Of a DNA stretch of 64,000 nucleotides, positions 49,642 to 58,266 are shown one piece after another. How positions within the stretch are numbered: position 1 is the stretch's first letter; every line of letters begins with the position of its first letter. The notes under the pieces are model-generated. The model was not told the DNA's origin, ran no database searches, and worked only from the letters and a program-made list of their open reading frames with translations. Origin of the DNA: UMGS1387 sp045539625 (lineage in GTDB: Bacteria > Bacillota > Clostridia > Oscillospirales > CAG-382); assembly GCA_045539625.1 (NCBI GenBank), contig JAZQFS010000064.1, positions 16,883 through 80,882 of the forward strand. Reading direction: 5' to 3'. Made by a program: the position numbers and the translations under genes.

Positions 49642-51042
49642 ATGTTAAAGAACACAGAAAAGTCAATGGACAAAATTGTAGCCTTCTGTAAAAACAGAGG
49701 TTACGTATTCGCAGGCAGTGAAATTTACGGAGGTCTTGCAAACACATGGGACTACGGTCCTCTCGGCGTTGAGCTCAAGAACAACGTAAAGAAGGCATGG
49801 TGGAGAAAGTTCGTTCAGGAAAACCCCTACAATGTAGGTCTTGATGCGGCTATTCTCATGAATCCCCAGACTTGGGTGGCATCAGGTCACCTCGGCGGAT
49901 TTTCCGATCCTCTCATGGACTGCCGTGAGTGTCACGAAAGATTCAGAGCTGACAAGATTATCGAAGACTGGTGTGCAGAAACAGGCTTTGAGCTTGGCAC
50001 AAGTGCAGACGCAATGAGTCAGGAAGAAATGAAGGCGTTCATCGATGAACACAACATTCCCTGTCCTTCCTGCGGCAAGCACAACTTCACCGATATCCGT
50101 CAGTTCAACCTTATGTTCAAGACATTCCAGGGTGTAACCGAGGACGCAAAGAACACCGTATACCTCAGACCTGAAACAGCTCAGGGTATTTTCGTAAACT
50201 TTGCAAACGTACAGAGAACAACAAGAAGAAAAGTTCCCTTTGGTATTGCACAGATAGGCAAGTCCTTCAGAAACGAAATCACTCCCGGTAACTTTATTTT
50301 CCGTGTACGTGAATTTGAACAGATGGAGCTTGAATTCTTCTGTAAGCCCGACACCGACCTTGAATGGTTTGACTACTGGAGAAGCTACTGCAAGGAATGG
50401 CTCCTCAGCCTCGGTATGAAGGAAGAAAACCTCAGACTCCGTGACCACGATCCCGAAGAGCTTTCCTTCTATTCAAAGGCAACAACAGACTTTGAATTCC
50501 TCTTCCCCTTCGGATGGGGCGAGCTGTGGGGTATTGCCGACAGAACAAACTATGACCTTACCCAGCACATTAACACTTCAAACAAGGACCTTTCTTACTT
50601 CGATCCCGAAACCAACGAAAGATACATTCCTTATGTTGTTGAGCCTTCTCTCGGTGTTGAAAGATGCTTCCTCAGCTTCCTTTGCGATGCTTATGACGAA
50701 GAAGAGCTTGAAGGCGGAGATGTAAGAACAGTTCTCAGACTTCATCCTGCACTTGCACCCTTCAAGGCTGCAGTTCTTCCTCTTTCCAAGAAGCTTTCCG
50801 ATAAGGCAACAGAGCTTTACCACGACCTTCAGAAGAGCTTTATGGTTGATTATGACGAAGCAGGCTCTATCGGTAAGAGATACAGAAGAGAAGACGAAAT
50901 CGGTACTCCCTTCTGCATTACCGTTGACTTTGATACAGAAACAGACGGCTGCGTAACCATCAGAGAAAGAGACTCCATGACTCAGGAAAGAATTAAGCTT
51001 GAAGATGTAAAGGCTTATATTGAATCAAAGCTTGACTTTTAA
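49642..51042 (+). CDS. glyQS: Glycyl-tRNA synthetase, homodimeric type
   Basis: 466 residues of the alpha-2, eukaryote-like GlyRS class, not the alpha-2-beta-2 GlyQ/GlyS pair. SEIYGGLANTWDYGPLG, motif 2 FRNEITPGNFIFRVREFEQM, GWGELWGIADRTNYDL and motif 3 SLGVERCFLSFL are all intact, followed by the anticodon-binding domain (ALAPFKAAVLPLSKKL). A CPSCG knuckle near residue 137 is visible in an insertion. GGAAGTAAAGACA precedes the ATG. No T-box leader was found in the 40 bases before it. Confidence 0.98.
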   Translation: MLKNTEKSMDKIVAFCKNRGYVFAGSEIYGGLANTWDYGPLGVELKNNVKKAWWRKFVQENPYNVGLDAAILMNPQTWVASGHLGGFSDPLMDCRECHERFRADKIIEDWCAETGFELGTSADAMSQEEMKAFIDEHNIPCPSCGKHNFTDIRQFNLMFKTFQGVTEDAKNTVYLRPETAQGIFVNFANVQRTTRRKVPFGIAQIGKSFRNEITPGNFIFRVREFEQMELEFFCKPDTDLEWFDYWRSYCKEWLLSLGMKEENLRLRDHDPEELSFYSKATTDFEFLFPFGWGELWGIADRTNYDLTQHINTSNKDLSYFDPETNERYIPYVVEPSLGVERCFLSFLCDAYDEEELEGGDVRTVLRLHPALAPFKAAVLPLSKKLSDKATELYHDLQKSFMVDYDEAGSIGKRYRREDEIGTPFCITVDFDTETDGCVTIRERDSMTQERIKLEDVKAYIESKLDF

Positions 51043-51058
51043 TTAAAATATATTCAGC

Positions 51059-51080
51059 GGGTCGATGTGGGCATCGACCC
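51059..51080 (+). terminator. GGGTCGATG hairpin after GlyRS
   Basis: A perfect 9-bp stem (GGGTCGATG/CATCGACCC) with a TGGG loop, followed by only a weak T-run (CTACTATTTT). It may act as a terminator or mRNA-end element; a similar GTCGAT stem closes the transcript at 52741. Confidence 0.5.
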
Positions 51081-51119
51081 CTACTATTTTGTAGAAATCA
51101 TGTTTGTTAAGAGGTAAAT

Positions 51120-51560
51120 ATGATAAATTTCAGAGCAATTGAACAGAAAGATAAAGAATTGTTTTTTGAGCTGTCCGAGGAGTTTTACAATTCTCCCGCA
51201 GTTCTTGCACCGATAAATCCCGAATTTCACACAAATGCTTTTAATGAGCTTATGAGAAGCCGTGACTATCTTGAATGTTACATCATCGAGTATGACGGCG
51301 AAACCGCAGGCTTCGGTCTTCTCAACATCTGCTACTGCCATGAGGCAGGCGGTAAAATGGTGTGGTTTGAGGAGTTGTATATCCGTGAACAATTCCGCAG
51401 CCACGGAATAGGCAGAAAGTTCTTTGCCTTTGTCGAGCAAAATCACCCTGCAATGCGCTATCGCCTTGAGGTGGAAAAGGAAAATGAGAGGGCGGTTAAG
51501 CTGTACAAAAGTCTGGGATATGATTTTCTTGAATATGACCAGATGATTCGTGATATGTAA
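51120..51560 (+). CDS. GNAT-family N-acetyltransferase
   Basis: 146 residues. The acetyl-CoA binding signature is EELYIREQFRSHGIGRKFFAF (about 82-102), and the closing RLEVEKENERAVKLYKSLGY block is typical. The substrate cannot be predicted. AAGAGGTAAAT precedes the ATG, and the SGNH gene follows 13 bases later, so they likely share a transcript. Confidence 0.92.
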   Translation: MINFRAIEQKDKELFFELSEEFYNSPAVLAPINPEFHTNAFNELMRSRDYLECYIIEYDGETAGFGLLNICYCHEAGGKMVWFEELYIREQFRSHGIGRKFFAFVEQNHPAMRYRLEVEKENERAVKLYKSLGYDFLEYDQMIRDM

Positions 51561-51573
51561 AGGAGAATAGCTT

Positions 51574-52656
51574 ATGCAACAGGATAAAAATTACGACGAA
51601 AACTTTACCCGTCATGAAACTATGTCCGACGATAAGACGGATTGGTATGAGGTTACAAAAAAGGAATTTGATTTGTACGGTTTGGTGAAGGAGGAAAGTG
51701 ACTTTTTTTCAAGACGTATGCCTGATGATGTGGCGAAAGATGTAAATGGCGGAGTCAGAACCATGTGCAGATACGGTGCAGGCGCAAGACTTTTGTTTTC
51801 CACAGATTCTTCCTTTGTGTCGCTAAGGGTTGAATATGGACCCGGTATGCTTCCTACTGTTTGTAACCATATTGTGGTTTACGGCTTTGATTTGTATAAA
51901 TCCGACGAAAAAGGGGAGGAAACCTTTGTTGCGGCATACCGTCCTCCGGCAGATTTCAACAAGGAAAACTGCGACTATACCGCACAGACAAGAAACAACG
52001 GTGTTTTGACGCAGTACACACTTAATTTTCCACATTTCTGCGCAATCAAAAAGCTGTATATCGGTATTGAAAAGAATAAAAAGCTAAGTCACGGCAAAAA
52101 GTATCGAAATGACGGAAAGCCTGTTGTATTTTACGGCTCGTCCATAACTCACGGTGCTGCGGCAGGACGTCCCGGTAATACGTATGAAAACTTTATTTCA
52201 CAGAAATATAACCTTGACTATGTAAACCTCGGTTTTTCAGGCTGTGCAAGAGGCGAGGAGGCTATGGCAAAGTATATTGCAAGCCTTGACATGAGTGTTT
52301 TTGTCTGCGATTATGACCATAACGCCTATACTCTTGAACTTTTGAGGGATACCTACTATCCTCTTTATAAGGCAGTAAGAGAAAAGCACCCCGATATTCC
52401 GTATATTATTGTCAGCCGTCCCGATAGACGTACTAACCCTTATCAAAGTGATGTTGAACGCTTTAATATCATTTACGGATGCTATGAACGAGCAAAAAGC
52501 GAAGGCGATAATAATGTTTATTTCATCTCCGGCGACAGTCTTTTTGAAGGTGAATTTGAAAACTCCTGCACTTCCGACGGTTGTCATCCCAATGACATAG
52601 GATTTATGAGAATGGCAGAGGTTATCGGTGAACTGGTAAATTCTGTACTTGAATGA
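51574..52656 (+). CDS. Two-domain SGNH hydrolase
   Basis: 360 residues. An N-terminal beta-sandwich (about 30-170) precedes the SGNH domain with VVFYGSSITHGAAAG (nucleophile block, GSS for GDS), VNLGFSGCARG, a DYDHN block in place of GxND, and SDGCHPNDIGFMRMAE at the end. This resembles two-domain esterases of the SsfX3/CE-like group. There is no signal peptide. AAAGGAGAATAGC precedes the ATG. Likely a sugar-ester hydrolase; it is isolated from the CAZyme clusters. Confidence 0.85.
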   Translation: MQQDKNYDENFTRHETMSDDKTDWYEVTKKEFDLYGLVKEESDFFSRRMPDDVAKDVNGGVRTMCRYGAGARLLFSTDSSFVSLRVEYGPGMLPTVCNHIVVYGFDLYKSDEKGEETFVAAYRPPADFNKENCDYTAQTRNNGVLTQYTLNFPHFCAIKKLYIGIEKNKKLSHGKKYRNDGKPVVFYGSSITHGAAAGRPGNTYENFISQKYNLDYVNLGFSGCARGEEAMAKYIASLDMSVFVCDYDHNAYTLELLRDTYYPLYKAVREKHPDIPYIIVSRPDRRTNPYQSDVERFNIIYGCYERAKSEGDNNVYFISGDSLFEGEFENSCTSDGCHPNDIGFMRMAEVIGELVNSVLE

Positions 52657-52739
52657 GAAAAATATTTGTCGAAAAGCTATCACGTTAAATGGCATAACAC
52701 ATATATTGCAGAGGTTGATGCTTGCGTCAGTAAGCGATT

Positions 52740-52772
52740 TGAGGTCGATAAAACATCGACCTCTCTTTTTTG
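52740..52772 (+). terminator. Terminator after the two-domain SGNH gene
   Basis: GAGGTCGAT pairs with ATCGACCTC around AAAAC, followed by TCTTTTTT. Confidence 0.9.
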
Positions 52773-52778
52773 TTATGA

Positions 52779-53249
52779 TTATATATAATCTGCAAGATTT
52801 ATAACGGGAATTCTGTTTTTGACAGCAAAATTCAGTGCGTTATATGCACCGCCGGATTTCTTGGTTACATAACAGATGACAAGATTCGAACGCAAAATCA
52901 TGGAGTTGTTTCTGGCACGGATTTGTGCTTTGAAGTGAGTGACGGATGGAGATGAAAATATTTCAATACGGTCATAGTATTGGCAAAAAGAATTTTCATT
53001 GTTTTTTAACTCTGCAGAAGAATAAGGGAGCACCAAAACGTGTTCAATGCCGTGGGAATATTCAGATTTGAGCTTGCGGAGCGTAGATGAAATAAATTGA
53101 TCGAACTCGCCGTTTCTACCGATTAGAAATTCAACATATTCGTTCTCACATATTATTTTTTTTAGAATGCGTTCAAGTGTGTTTTCTGAATTCAGATGTT
53201 CCGAAAAATCTCTGTGTCCGAAAAAAGACACGGTAAATATGTTGAGCAT
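52779..53249 (-). CDS. SLOG-family (DUF1273/YpsA-like) nucleotide-binding protein
   Basis: 156 residues. FTVSFFGHRDF at the start and SNLVICYVTKKSGGAYNALNFA near the end match the SLOG fold as in DUF1273 and YpsA-type proteins, which are thought to bind nucleotides or ADP-ribose derivatives. The start at 53249 has GGAGTGGTGAT upstream; upstream in-frame codons would add residues inside the promoter palindrome. It is divergent from a small XRE regulator gene, and both have an ATGTATACAT palindrome just before them. Confidence 0.75.
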   Translation of the reverse strand: MLNIFTVSFFGHRDFSEHLNSENTLERILKKIICENEYVEFLIGRNGEFDQFISSTLRKLKSEYSHGIEHVLVLPYSSAELKNNENSFCQYYDRIEIFSSPSVTHFKAQIRARNNSMILRSNLVICYVTKKSGGAYNALNFAVKNRIPVINLADYI

Positions 53250-53263
53250 ATCACCACTCCTGA

Positions 53264-53353
53264 TATATAATGTATACATTATATAATGTGAAAGTCTATT
53301 TGTCAATACAGAAAATCACTTATCATATATGAATAAATGACTGATGTATACAT
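53264..53353. promoter_or_regulatory. Divergent control region with two ATGTATACAT palindromes
   Basis: A perfect 22-base palindrome (53264-53285, centre TGTATACA) precedes the SLOG gene and a second ATGTATACAT (53344-53353) precedes the XRE gene. The two centres are 74 bases apart. A shared repressor, plausibly the XRE protein, could act on both. Confidence 0.65.
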
Positions 53354-53373
53354 AATATATGGTGGGTGAAACA

Positions 53374-53574
53374 ATGAAGCTTAGAATTTTGGAAATTCTT
53401 GAACAAAAAGGAAAAACGAAGTATTGGTTGTATATACAGCTTGGATTGAGTTATCAGAATTTCAATAAATTGGTCAACAATCAGACAACGGCAATAAAAT
53501 TTGAGAATCTGAAGGCTTTGTGTGATATACTTGAGTGTACGCCTAACGATTTGTTTGAAAATTATAGTGAATAA
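53374..53574 (+). CDS. Small XRE/Cro-type regulator (YozG-like)
   Basis: 66 residues from the ATG at 53374 (MKLRILEILEQKG); an ATG at 53359 is a possible earlier start but leaves little room for a ribosome site. The helix-turn-helix is KTKYWLYIQLGLSYQNFNKL, followed by IKFENLKALCDILECTPNDL, the common layout of small phage-type repressors. It is divergent from the SLOG gene. Confidence 0.85.
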   Translation: MKLRILEILEQKGKTKYWLYIQLGLSYQNFNKLVNNQTTAIKFENLKALCDILECTPNDLFENYSE

Positions 53575-53582
53575 CGGTATTT

Positions 53583-53607
53583 GCTCTGCAGTGCAGAGCA
53601 TTTTTTA
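53583..53607 (+). terminator. Terminator of the small XRE gene
   Basis: GCTCTG pairs with CAGAGC (arms extendable), followed by ATTTTTTA. Confidence 0.8.
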
Positions 53608-53636
53608 TAAAAGATAGGAAAAATCAAAAAAACATA

Positions 53637-53665
53637 TTGCAAAAAACGTATTTGTGTGATAAAAT
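53637..53665 (+). promoter_or_regulatory. Promoter of the XRE-like gene at 53697
   Basis: TTGCAA at 53637-53642 and TAAAAT at 53660-53665, 17-base spacer. Confidence 0.65.
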
Positions 53666-53696
53666 AACTTGGTTAAGATGTACCTTGGAGGCAGAC

Positions 53697-54083
53697 GTGA
53701 GAACAAAGAATAACGGATTCAATAAAAAAATATTTGTAATGCTTCTGGAAAAGGCAAAGGGAGAACGTACAACACGTAAATTTGCCGAGGATTGCTCCAT
53801 CAGCTATGTTCAGCTTCATAAGCTGGAAATGGGACTTCAGGATAATCCTCCCGGAAGAACGCTTCTCATAAAGCTTGCGGAAAACAGCGAGGGCGGAATT
53901 GAGCTTGAAGATTATCTTTTCGCCTGCGGCGAGGATAAAAAGGAAACAGGCGAAAAAGAAAAGGTACGCACAAAAAGTAAAAGCCTTGATATCCAGAGCC
54001 TTTACGATAAGCTGTCACGTGGGCAGAAGAAGACAGTATACGATTTTGTAGACTATCTGCTTAATTTCAAGGAGCATAGATAA
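53697..54083 (+). CDS. XRE-like DNA-binding protein
   Basis: 128 residues. GTG start at 53697 with CTTGGAGGCAGAC upstream. An N-terminal helix-turn-helix (TTRKFAEDCSISYVQLHKLE) is followed by a charged Lys/Glu linker (about 80-98) and a C-terminal helix (SLYDKLSRGQKKTVYDFVDY) that may dimerise. It precedes hisS by 41 bases without a clear terminator, so it could be co-transcribed with the tRNA synthetases. Target unknown. Confidence 0.8.
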   Translation: MRTKNNGFNKKIFVMLLEKAKGERTTRKFAEDCSISYVQLHKLEMGLQDNPPGRTLLIKLAENSEGGIELEDYLFACGEDKKETGEKEKVRTKSKSLDIQSLYDKLSRGQKKTVYDFVDYLLNFKEHR

Positions 54084-54124
54084 ACGCTAAGAATAATTTT
54101 CACATAAAGGAATCAGGTGACGAA

Positions 54125-55384
54125 ATGTTTCAGAAACCAAAAGGAACGGTAGATATTCTGCCGGAAGAAACTGCCATTTGGCATAAGATTGAAGAAGTAG
54201 TAAGAGAATGTACAAAAAATGCGGGCTTCCGTGAAATCAGAATTCCCACATTCGAGCTTTCGGGCGTGTACAAAAGAGGTGTGGGAGATACAACCGATAT
54301 TGTTCAGAAGGAAATGTTCACCCTTAATGACAGGGAAGGAACGGAATTTTGCCTTCGTCCCGAGGGAACGGCAGGCGTTGTAAGAAGCGTTATAGAAAAC
54401 GGACTTTTCAATGAGCCGATGCCTTTGAAGCTGTATTATCTCGGTCCGTTCTTCAGATATGAAAAGCCTCAGGCAGGAAGAAGCCGTGAGTTCTATCAGT
54501 TCGGTATAGAAATGTTCGGAGCTGAAACCGCAACCGCTGACGCTGAGGTTATTGCTCTTGGCGACAGAGTTATAAAGAAGCTGGGACTTCGTGCGAGCCT
54601 TAATATTAACTCCATAGGCTGTCCCTGCTGCAGACCTAAGTACCACGATGCACTTCGTGATTACTTCAAGAGCCGTGAGGACGAGCTTTGCGGAACATGT
54701 AAGGAAAGACTTGAAAAGAATCCTTTGAGAATTCTGGACTGTAAGAGTCCCATCTGCTCTGCCATTGCAGACAGTGCACCTAAGACAATCGACCATCTTT
54801 GCGAAGATTGCAGCACTCACTTTGAAACCTTAAAGAGCACACTTGACAGCCTTGAAATTGAATACAGCATCAACCCCAGAATTGTAAGAGGACTTGACTA
54901 TTACAGAAAAACTGTATTTGAATTTATAAGCGATGACATCGGTGCACAGAGCACGGTCTGCGGCGGCGGAAGATACGACGGACTTGTGCAGCAGCTTGAC
55001 GGACCTGAGCTTTGCGGTATAGGCTTCGGTATGGGACTTACAAGAATAGTTCTTGCCATGAAGGCTAAGGGAGAAAAGGGCGAGCTTGACCTGCCTAAGA
55101 ATCCCTCACCTGTTCTTTATATTGCACCTATGGGAGACAGAGGTGTGGCGTATGCCATAAAGACGGTTACGGCTCTTCGTGAAAAGGGACTGTATGCAGA
55201 ATGTGATGTTGTTAAGAGAAGCCTTAAAGCGCAGATGAAATATGCAGATAAAATCGGTGCAAAATTTGTTCTTGTTGTGGGCGATAATGAGCTTGACGAG
55301 GGCAAGGCGACCTTGAAAAATATGAGCAACAGAGATGACAGCAGAGAAGTTGAGCTGGATAAGGTTGCTTGTCTTGAATTTTAA
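54125..55384 (+). CDS. hisS: Histidyl-tRNA synthetase
   Basis: 419 residues. Class II motifs: PKGTVDILPEE at the start, motif 2 YYLGPFFRYEKPQAGRSREF, RGLDYYRKTVFEF, and motif 3 CGIGFGMGLTRIVLAM, followed by the anticodon-binding domain. A CPCC near residue 164 and a CGTC with CEDC near 200-240 suggest a cysteine-rich, possibly zinc-binding insertion, as in many Clostridia. No T-box leader is seen. CAGGTGACGAA precedes the ATG. aspS follows at 27 bases, the usual Firmicute pair. Confidence 0.97.
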   Translation: MFQKPKGTVDILPEETAIWHKIEEVVRECTKNAGFREIRIPTFELSGVYKRGVGDTTDIVQKEMFTLNDREGTEFCLRPEGTAGVVRSVIENGLFNEPMPLKLYYLGPFFRYEKPQAGRSREFYQFGIEMFGAETATADAEVIALGDRVIKKLGLRASLNINSIGCPCCRPKYHDALRDYFKSREDELCGTCKERLEKNPLRILDCKSPICSAIADSAPKTIDHLCEDCSTHFETLKSTLDSLEIEYSINPRIVRGLDYYRKTVFEFISDDIGAQSTVCGGGRYDGLVQQLDGPELCGIGFGMGLTRIVLAMKAKGEKGELDLPKNPSPVLYIAPMGDRGVAYAIKTVTALREKGLYAECDVVKRSLKAQMKYADKIGAKFVLVVGDNELDEGKATLKNMSNRDDSREVELDKVACLEF

Positions 55385-55411
55385 AGCAGAAAACGAAAGG
55401 AGCTATTCAAA

Positions 55412-57196
55412 ATGGCTGAATTTTTAGGAAATACAAAAAGAACAGACTATTGCGGCGACGTCCGTGACGGTCATATCGGGAAAACAGTAACGGTTATGGG
55501 CTGGGTGCAGAAGGCAAGAGACCTGGGTGTGCTTTGCTTTATTGACCTGAGAGACAGAACGGGTATCGTTCAGCTTGCATTTGACGAAGGTACAAGTGCC
55601 GACGTTATGGAAAAGGCAAAGAGTGCAAGAAGTGAATACGTTCTTGCTGCTACAGGTACTGTACGTGAAAGAGACAGCAAGAATGCAAATATCCCCACAG
55701 GTAATGTTGAAATTTACGTAACCGAGCTTAAAATTTTGGGAGAAAGCCAGACTCCTCCCTTTGAAATTGTGGAAAACTGTAAGTCCAACGAGGAGCTGAG
55801 ACTTAAGTACAGATACCTCGACCTTCGCCGTCCCGATATTATGAAGAATATCCTTATCCGTCATAAGGTGGCAAAGATTACACGTGACTACTTTGACGAA
55901 AACGGCTTTATCGAAATCGAAACTCCTATGCTTATCAAGTCAACCCCCGAGGGCGCACGTGACTACCTTGTTCCCAGCCGTGTTCATAAGGGCTCATTCT
56001 ATGCACTTCCTCAGTCACCTCAGCTTTATAAGCAGCTTAGTATGGTTGCAGGCTTTGACAGATATATGCAGATTGCACGCTGCTTCAGAGACGAGGACCT
56101 TCGAGCTGACAGACAGCCTGAATTTACTCAGATTGACCTTGAAATGTCCTTTGTTGAAATGGAAGACGTTCTGGCTATCGGCGAAGGCTTTATGAAGAGA
56201 GTGTTCAAGGAAATTCTTAATGTTGATATTCCCACACCTCTGCCAAGACTTACCTTCAAGGAAGCAATGGAACGCTTCGGAAGCGATAAGCCCGATACAA
56301 GATACGGTATGGAAATTACCGACATTACCGAAGTAGTAAAGTCAAGCGACTTTGTTGTATTCAAGGGCGCAATTGAAAACGGCGGCTCTGTTCGTGCAAT
56401 CAAGGCGGAAGGCGCAGTATCAAAGCTTACAAGAAAAGAAATCGATAAGCTTACTGAGTTTGTAAAGGGTATCGGCGGTAAGGGTATCGCATGGATAAGA
56501 TACACCGAAGAAGGCGTCGCTTCCTCCTTTGCAAAGTTTATGACAGAGGACGAAATGGCAGCCATCGCTTCGGCTATGGATGCAAAAACAGGCGACGTTG
56601 TAATGATTATTGCCGACGGTAACACCAATAAGGTGCTTTCACAGCTCGGTGCTCTCAGAACCGAGGTTTCCAATAAGCTTGGCATTGAAAAGAACGGCTA
56701 TAACCTTCTCTGGATTACAGAATTTCCTTTCTTTGAATATGATGAAGAAAGCGGAGAATGGCTTGCAATGCACCATCCCTTTACCTCTCCTCTTGATGAA
56801 TGTCTTGAATACCTTGAAACAGATAAGTCAAAGGTAAGAGCAAAGGCATACGACCTTGTTCTCAACGGCATTGAGCTTTCCAGCGGCTCTATCAGAATTA
56901 CAAACCCTGAGCTTCAGAACAGAATGTTTGCACTTCTCGGTATGTCTCAGGAAGAAGCATATGAAAAGTTCGGCTTCCTCACAGACGCCTTCAAGTACGG
57001 TGCACCTCCTCACGGCGGTATGGGTATCGGTCTTGACAGACTTGTAATGCAGATGCTTCAGTGCGAGAGCCTTAGAGATGTAATTGCATTCCCCAAGGTA
57101 CAGAATGCTACAGAGCTTATGACTATGTGTCCTGCGCCCGTTGATAAAAAGACACTTGACGAGCTTGGCATTACTCACGTTGAAGAGAATAAATAA
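55412..57196 (+). CDS. aspS: Aspartyl-tRNA synthetase (bacterial type)
   Basis: 594 residues. N-terminal OB-fold anticodon domain (GWVQKARDLGVLCFIDLRDR), motif 2 CFRDEDLRADRQPEFTQIDL, the bacterial GAD insertion (about 290-420) and motif 3 GMGIGLDRLVMQML are all intact. AAAGGAGCTATTCAAA precedes the ATG. Whether it is specific for tRNA-Asp only or also charges tRNA-Asn cannot be decided by reading. Confidence 0.98.
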   Translation: MAEFLGNTKRTDYCGDVRDGHIGKTVTVMGWVQKARDLGVLCFIDLRDRTGIVQLAFDEGTSADVMEKAKSARSEYVLAATGTVRERDSKNANIPTGNVEIYVTELKILGESQTPPFEIVENCKSNEELRLKYRYLDLRRPDIMKNILIRHKVAKITRDYFDENGFIEIETPMLIKSTPEGARDYLVPSRVHKGSFYALPQSPQLYKQLSMVAGFDRYMQIARCFRDEDLRADRQPEFTQIDLEMSFVEMEDVLAIGEGFMKRVFKEILNVDIPTPLPRLTFKEAMERFGSDKPDTRYGMEITDITEVVKSSDFVVFKGAIENGGSVRAIKAEGAVSKLTRKEIDKLTEFVKGIGGKGIAWIRYTEEGVASSFAKFMTEDEMAAIASAMDAKTGDVVMIIADGNTNKVLSQLGALRTEVSNKLGIEKNGYNLLWITEFPFFEYDEESGEWLAMHHPFTSPLDECLEYLETDKSKVRAKAYDLVLNGIELSSGSIRITNPELQNRMFALLGMSQEEAYEKFGFLTDAFKYGAPPHGGMGIGLDRLVMQMLQCESLRDVIAFPKVQNATELMTMCPAPVDKKTLDELGITHVEENK

Positions 57197-57217
57197 GCTT
57201 AATTTACTGTGAAAACT

Positions 57218-57250
57218 CCCGGCATTTGAAAGATTGTTCTTATGCCGGGC
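57218..57250 (+). terminator. Probable terminator of hisS-aspS
   Basis: CCCGGCAT pairs with ATGCCGGG across a 16-base loop; the T-run behind it is weak. Confidence 0.5.
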
Positions 57251-57272
57251 GCTTTGATTTAAGGAGAAAAAT

Positions 57273-58082
57273 ATGAAAAAGACGCTTTTGCTGCTTGCAC
57301 TTTTTACGGTGCTTGTTACAGGCTGTGTGCAAAAAGAAATACCTGCAGATGATGTGATGGAGGACTCTTCCGTGATAGAAGAACAGCTGCCACGGGAACA
57401 AGAGGTTCTTTCCTCGCAGGAAACAGCAGAAATATATCTTTCCCAAAAGGAATTGTGGCAGTATGACGGTGACCATATTCCTATGATGGGGTATTCCTAT
57501 TGCCTGCTTGACCTTGACTTTGACGGAGTGTGTGAGCTTATAAGGAATGTCAACGCCGGCAGCGGAAGATTCAGTTACAATGAATACTACAGAATAAACA
57601 GCGATAGCCGCAAGGTGGAAATAATCCCTGCGGACGATATGGAAAACGGCAACGGATACGATTACGGGCGGTTTGAAGATGAGATACGGCTTCTTTCGGG
57701 TGTGTCGGATAATTTGCGGTTTTTCTTTTGTAAAAACTATACCCGCATTTCCACAGGTGTATATACCTTGGATTACGGAAAAATGTACCTTGCCCCCGAT
57801 GGAATACACACCGAAATACTGTTCGGCGAATACCACGATGAAAGAGATGAAGCAAACCAAGAGCATCTTTATAATGTAAAGGAAAACGGCAATTTTAGAG
57901 ATGTTGATAAACAGACCTATGACGATTGTATGACAAGTTTTTTGGCTGAGAATTACGATTCGGATATGAAGTGGTCTTGCATAGACGGGGCTGAATTTGA
58001 CTCAGCCGACGGCGATACCCAAAAGCAGATGCTGACGGACGCCTGTGAGAAATTCACCTGCGTGCTGTTTTTCTATGACTGA
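57273..58082 (+). CDS. Lipoprotein of unknown function
   Basis: 269 residues. Lipoprotein signal with lipobox LVTGC at about residues 14-18. An acidic stretch follows, then a segment LLDLDFDGVCELIRN that resembles a single Ca-binding FG-GAP/VCBS-like turn, and a beta-rich remainder. AAGGAGAAAAAT precedes the ATG. It is flanked by terminators and likely transcribed alone; membrane-anchored on the outside. Confidence 0.8.
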   Translation: MKKTLLLLALFTVLVTGCVQKEIPADDVMEDSSVIEEQLPREQEVLSSQETAEIYLSQKELWQYDGDHIPMMGYSYCLLDLDFDGVCELIRNVNAGSGRFSYNEYYRINSDSRKVEIIPADDMENGNGYDYGRFEDEIRLLSGVSDNLRFFFCKNYTRISTGVYTLDYGKMYLAPDGIHTEILFGEYHDERDEANQEHLYNVKENGNFRDVDKQTYDDCMTSFLAENYDSDMKWSCIDGAEFDSADGDTQKQMLTDACEKFTCVLFFYD

Positions 58083-58112
58083 CAAAGAAAAGAATTGATT
58101 ACATTTTCCGCA

Positions 58113-58147
58113 AAGGCGTGTCAAGCAGGCACGCCTTGTTTGTTTTG
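58113..58147 (+). terminator. Terminator of the lipoprotein gene
   Basis: AAGGCGTG pairs with CACGCCTT, followed by GTTTGTTTT. Confidence 0.7.
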
Positions 58148-58204
58148 CTGTCGAAGTATGAGCAAAGTTACGGAAGATGTGCGAAAACTCCCGACCGAAA
58201 AGCC

Positions 58205-58234
58205 TTGAAAGTGCCTGACAAACGGCGTTATAAT
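58205..58234 (+). promoter_or_regulatory. Promoter of the MogA-like gene
   Basis: TTGAAA at 58205-58210 and TATAAT at 58229-58234, 18-base spacer. Confidence 0.55.
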
Positions 58235-58266
58235 TATATTGAAATAACAACACGGAGGTTTTGTAT

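Noticed and set aside
52740..52772. GTCGAT hairpins after GlyRS and the SGNH gene as a mobile repeat family
   Set aside because: Only two partly similar stems were found in the window and the second is an ordinary terminator; not enough to call a repeat family.
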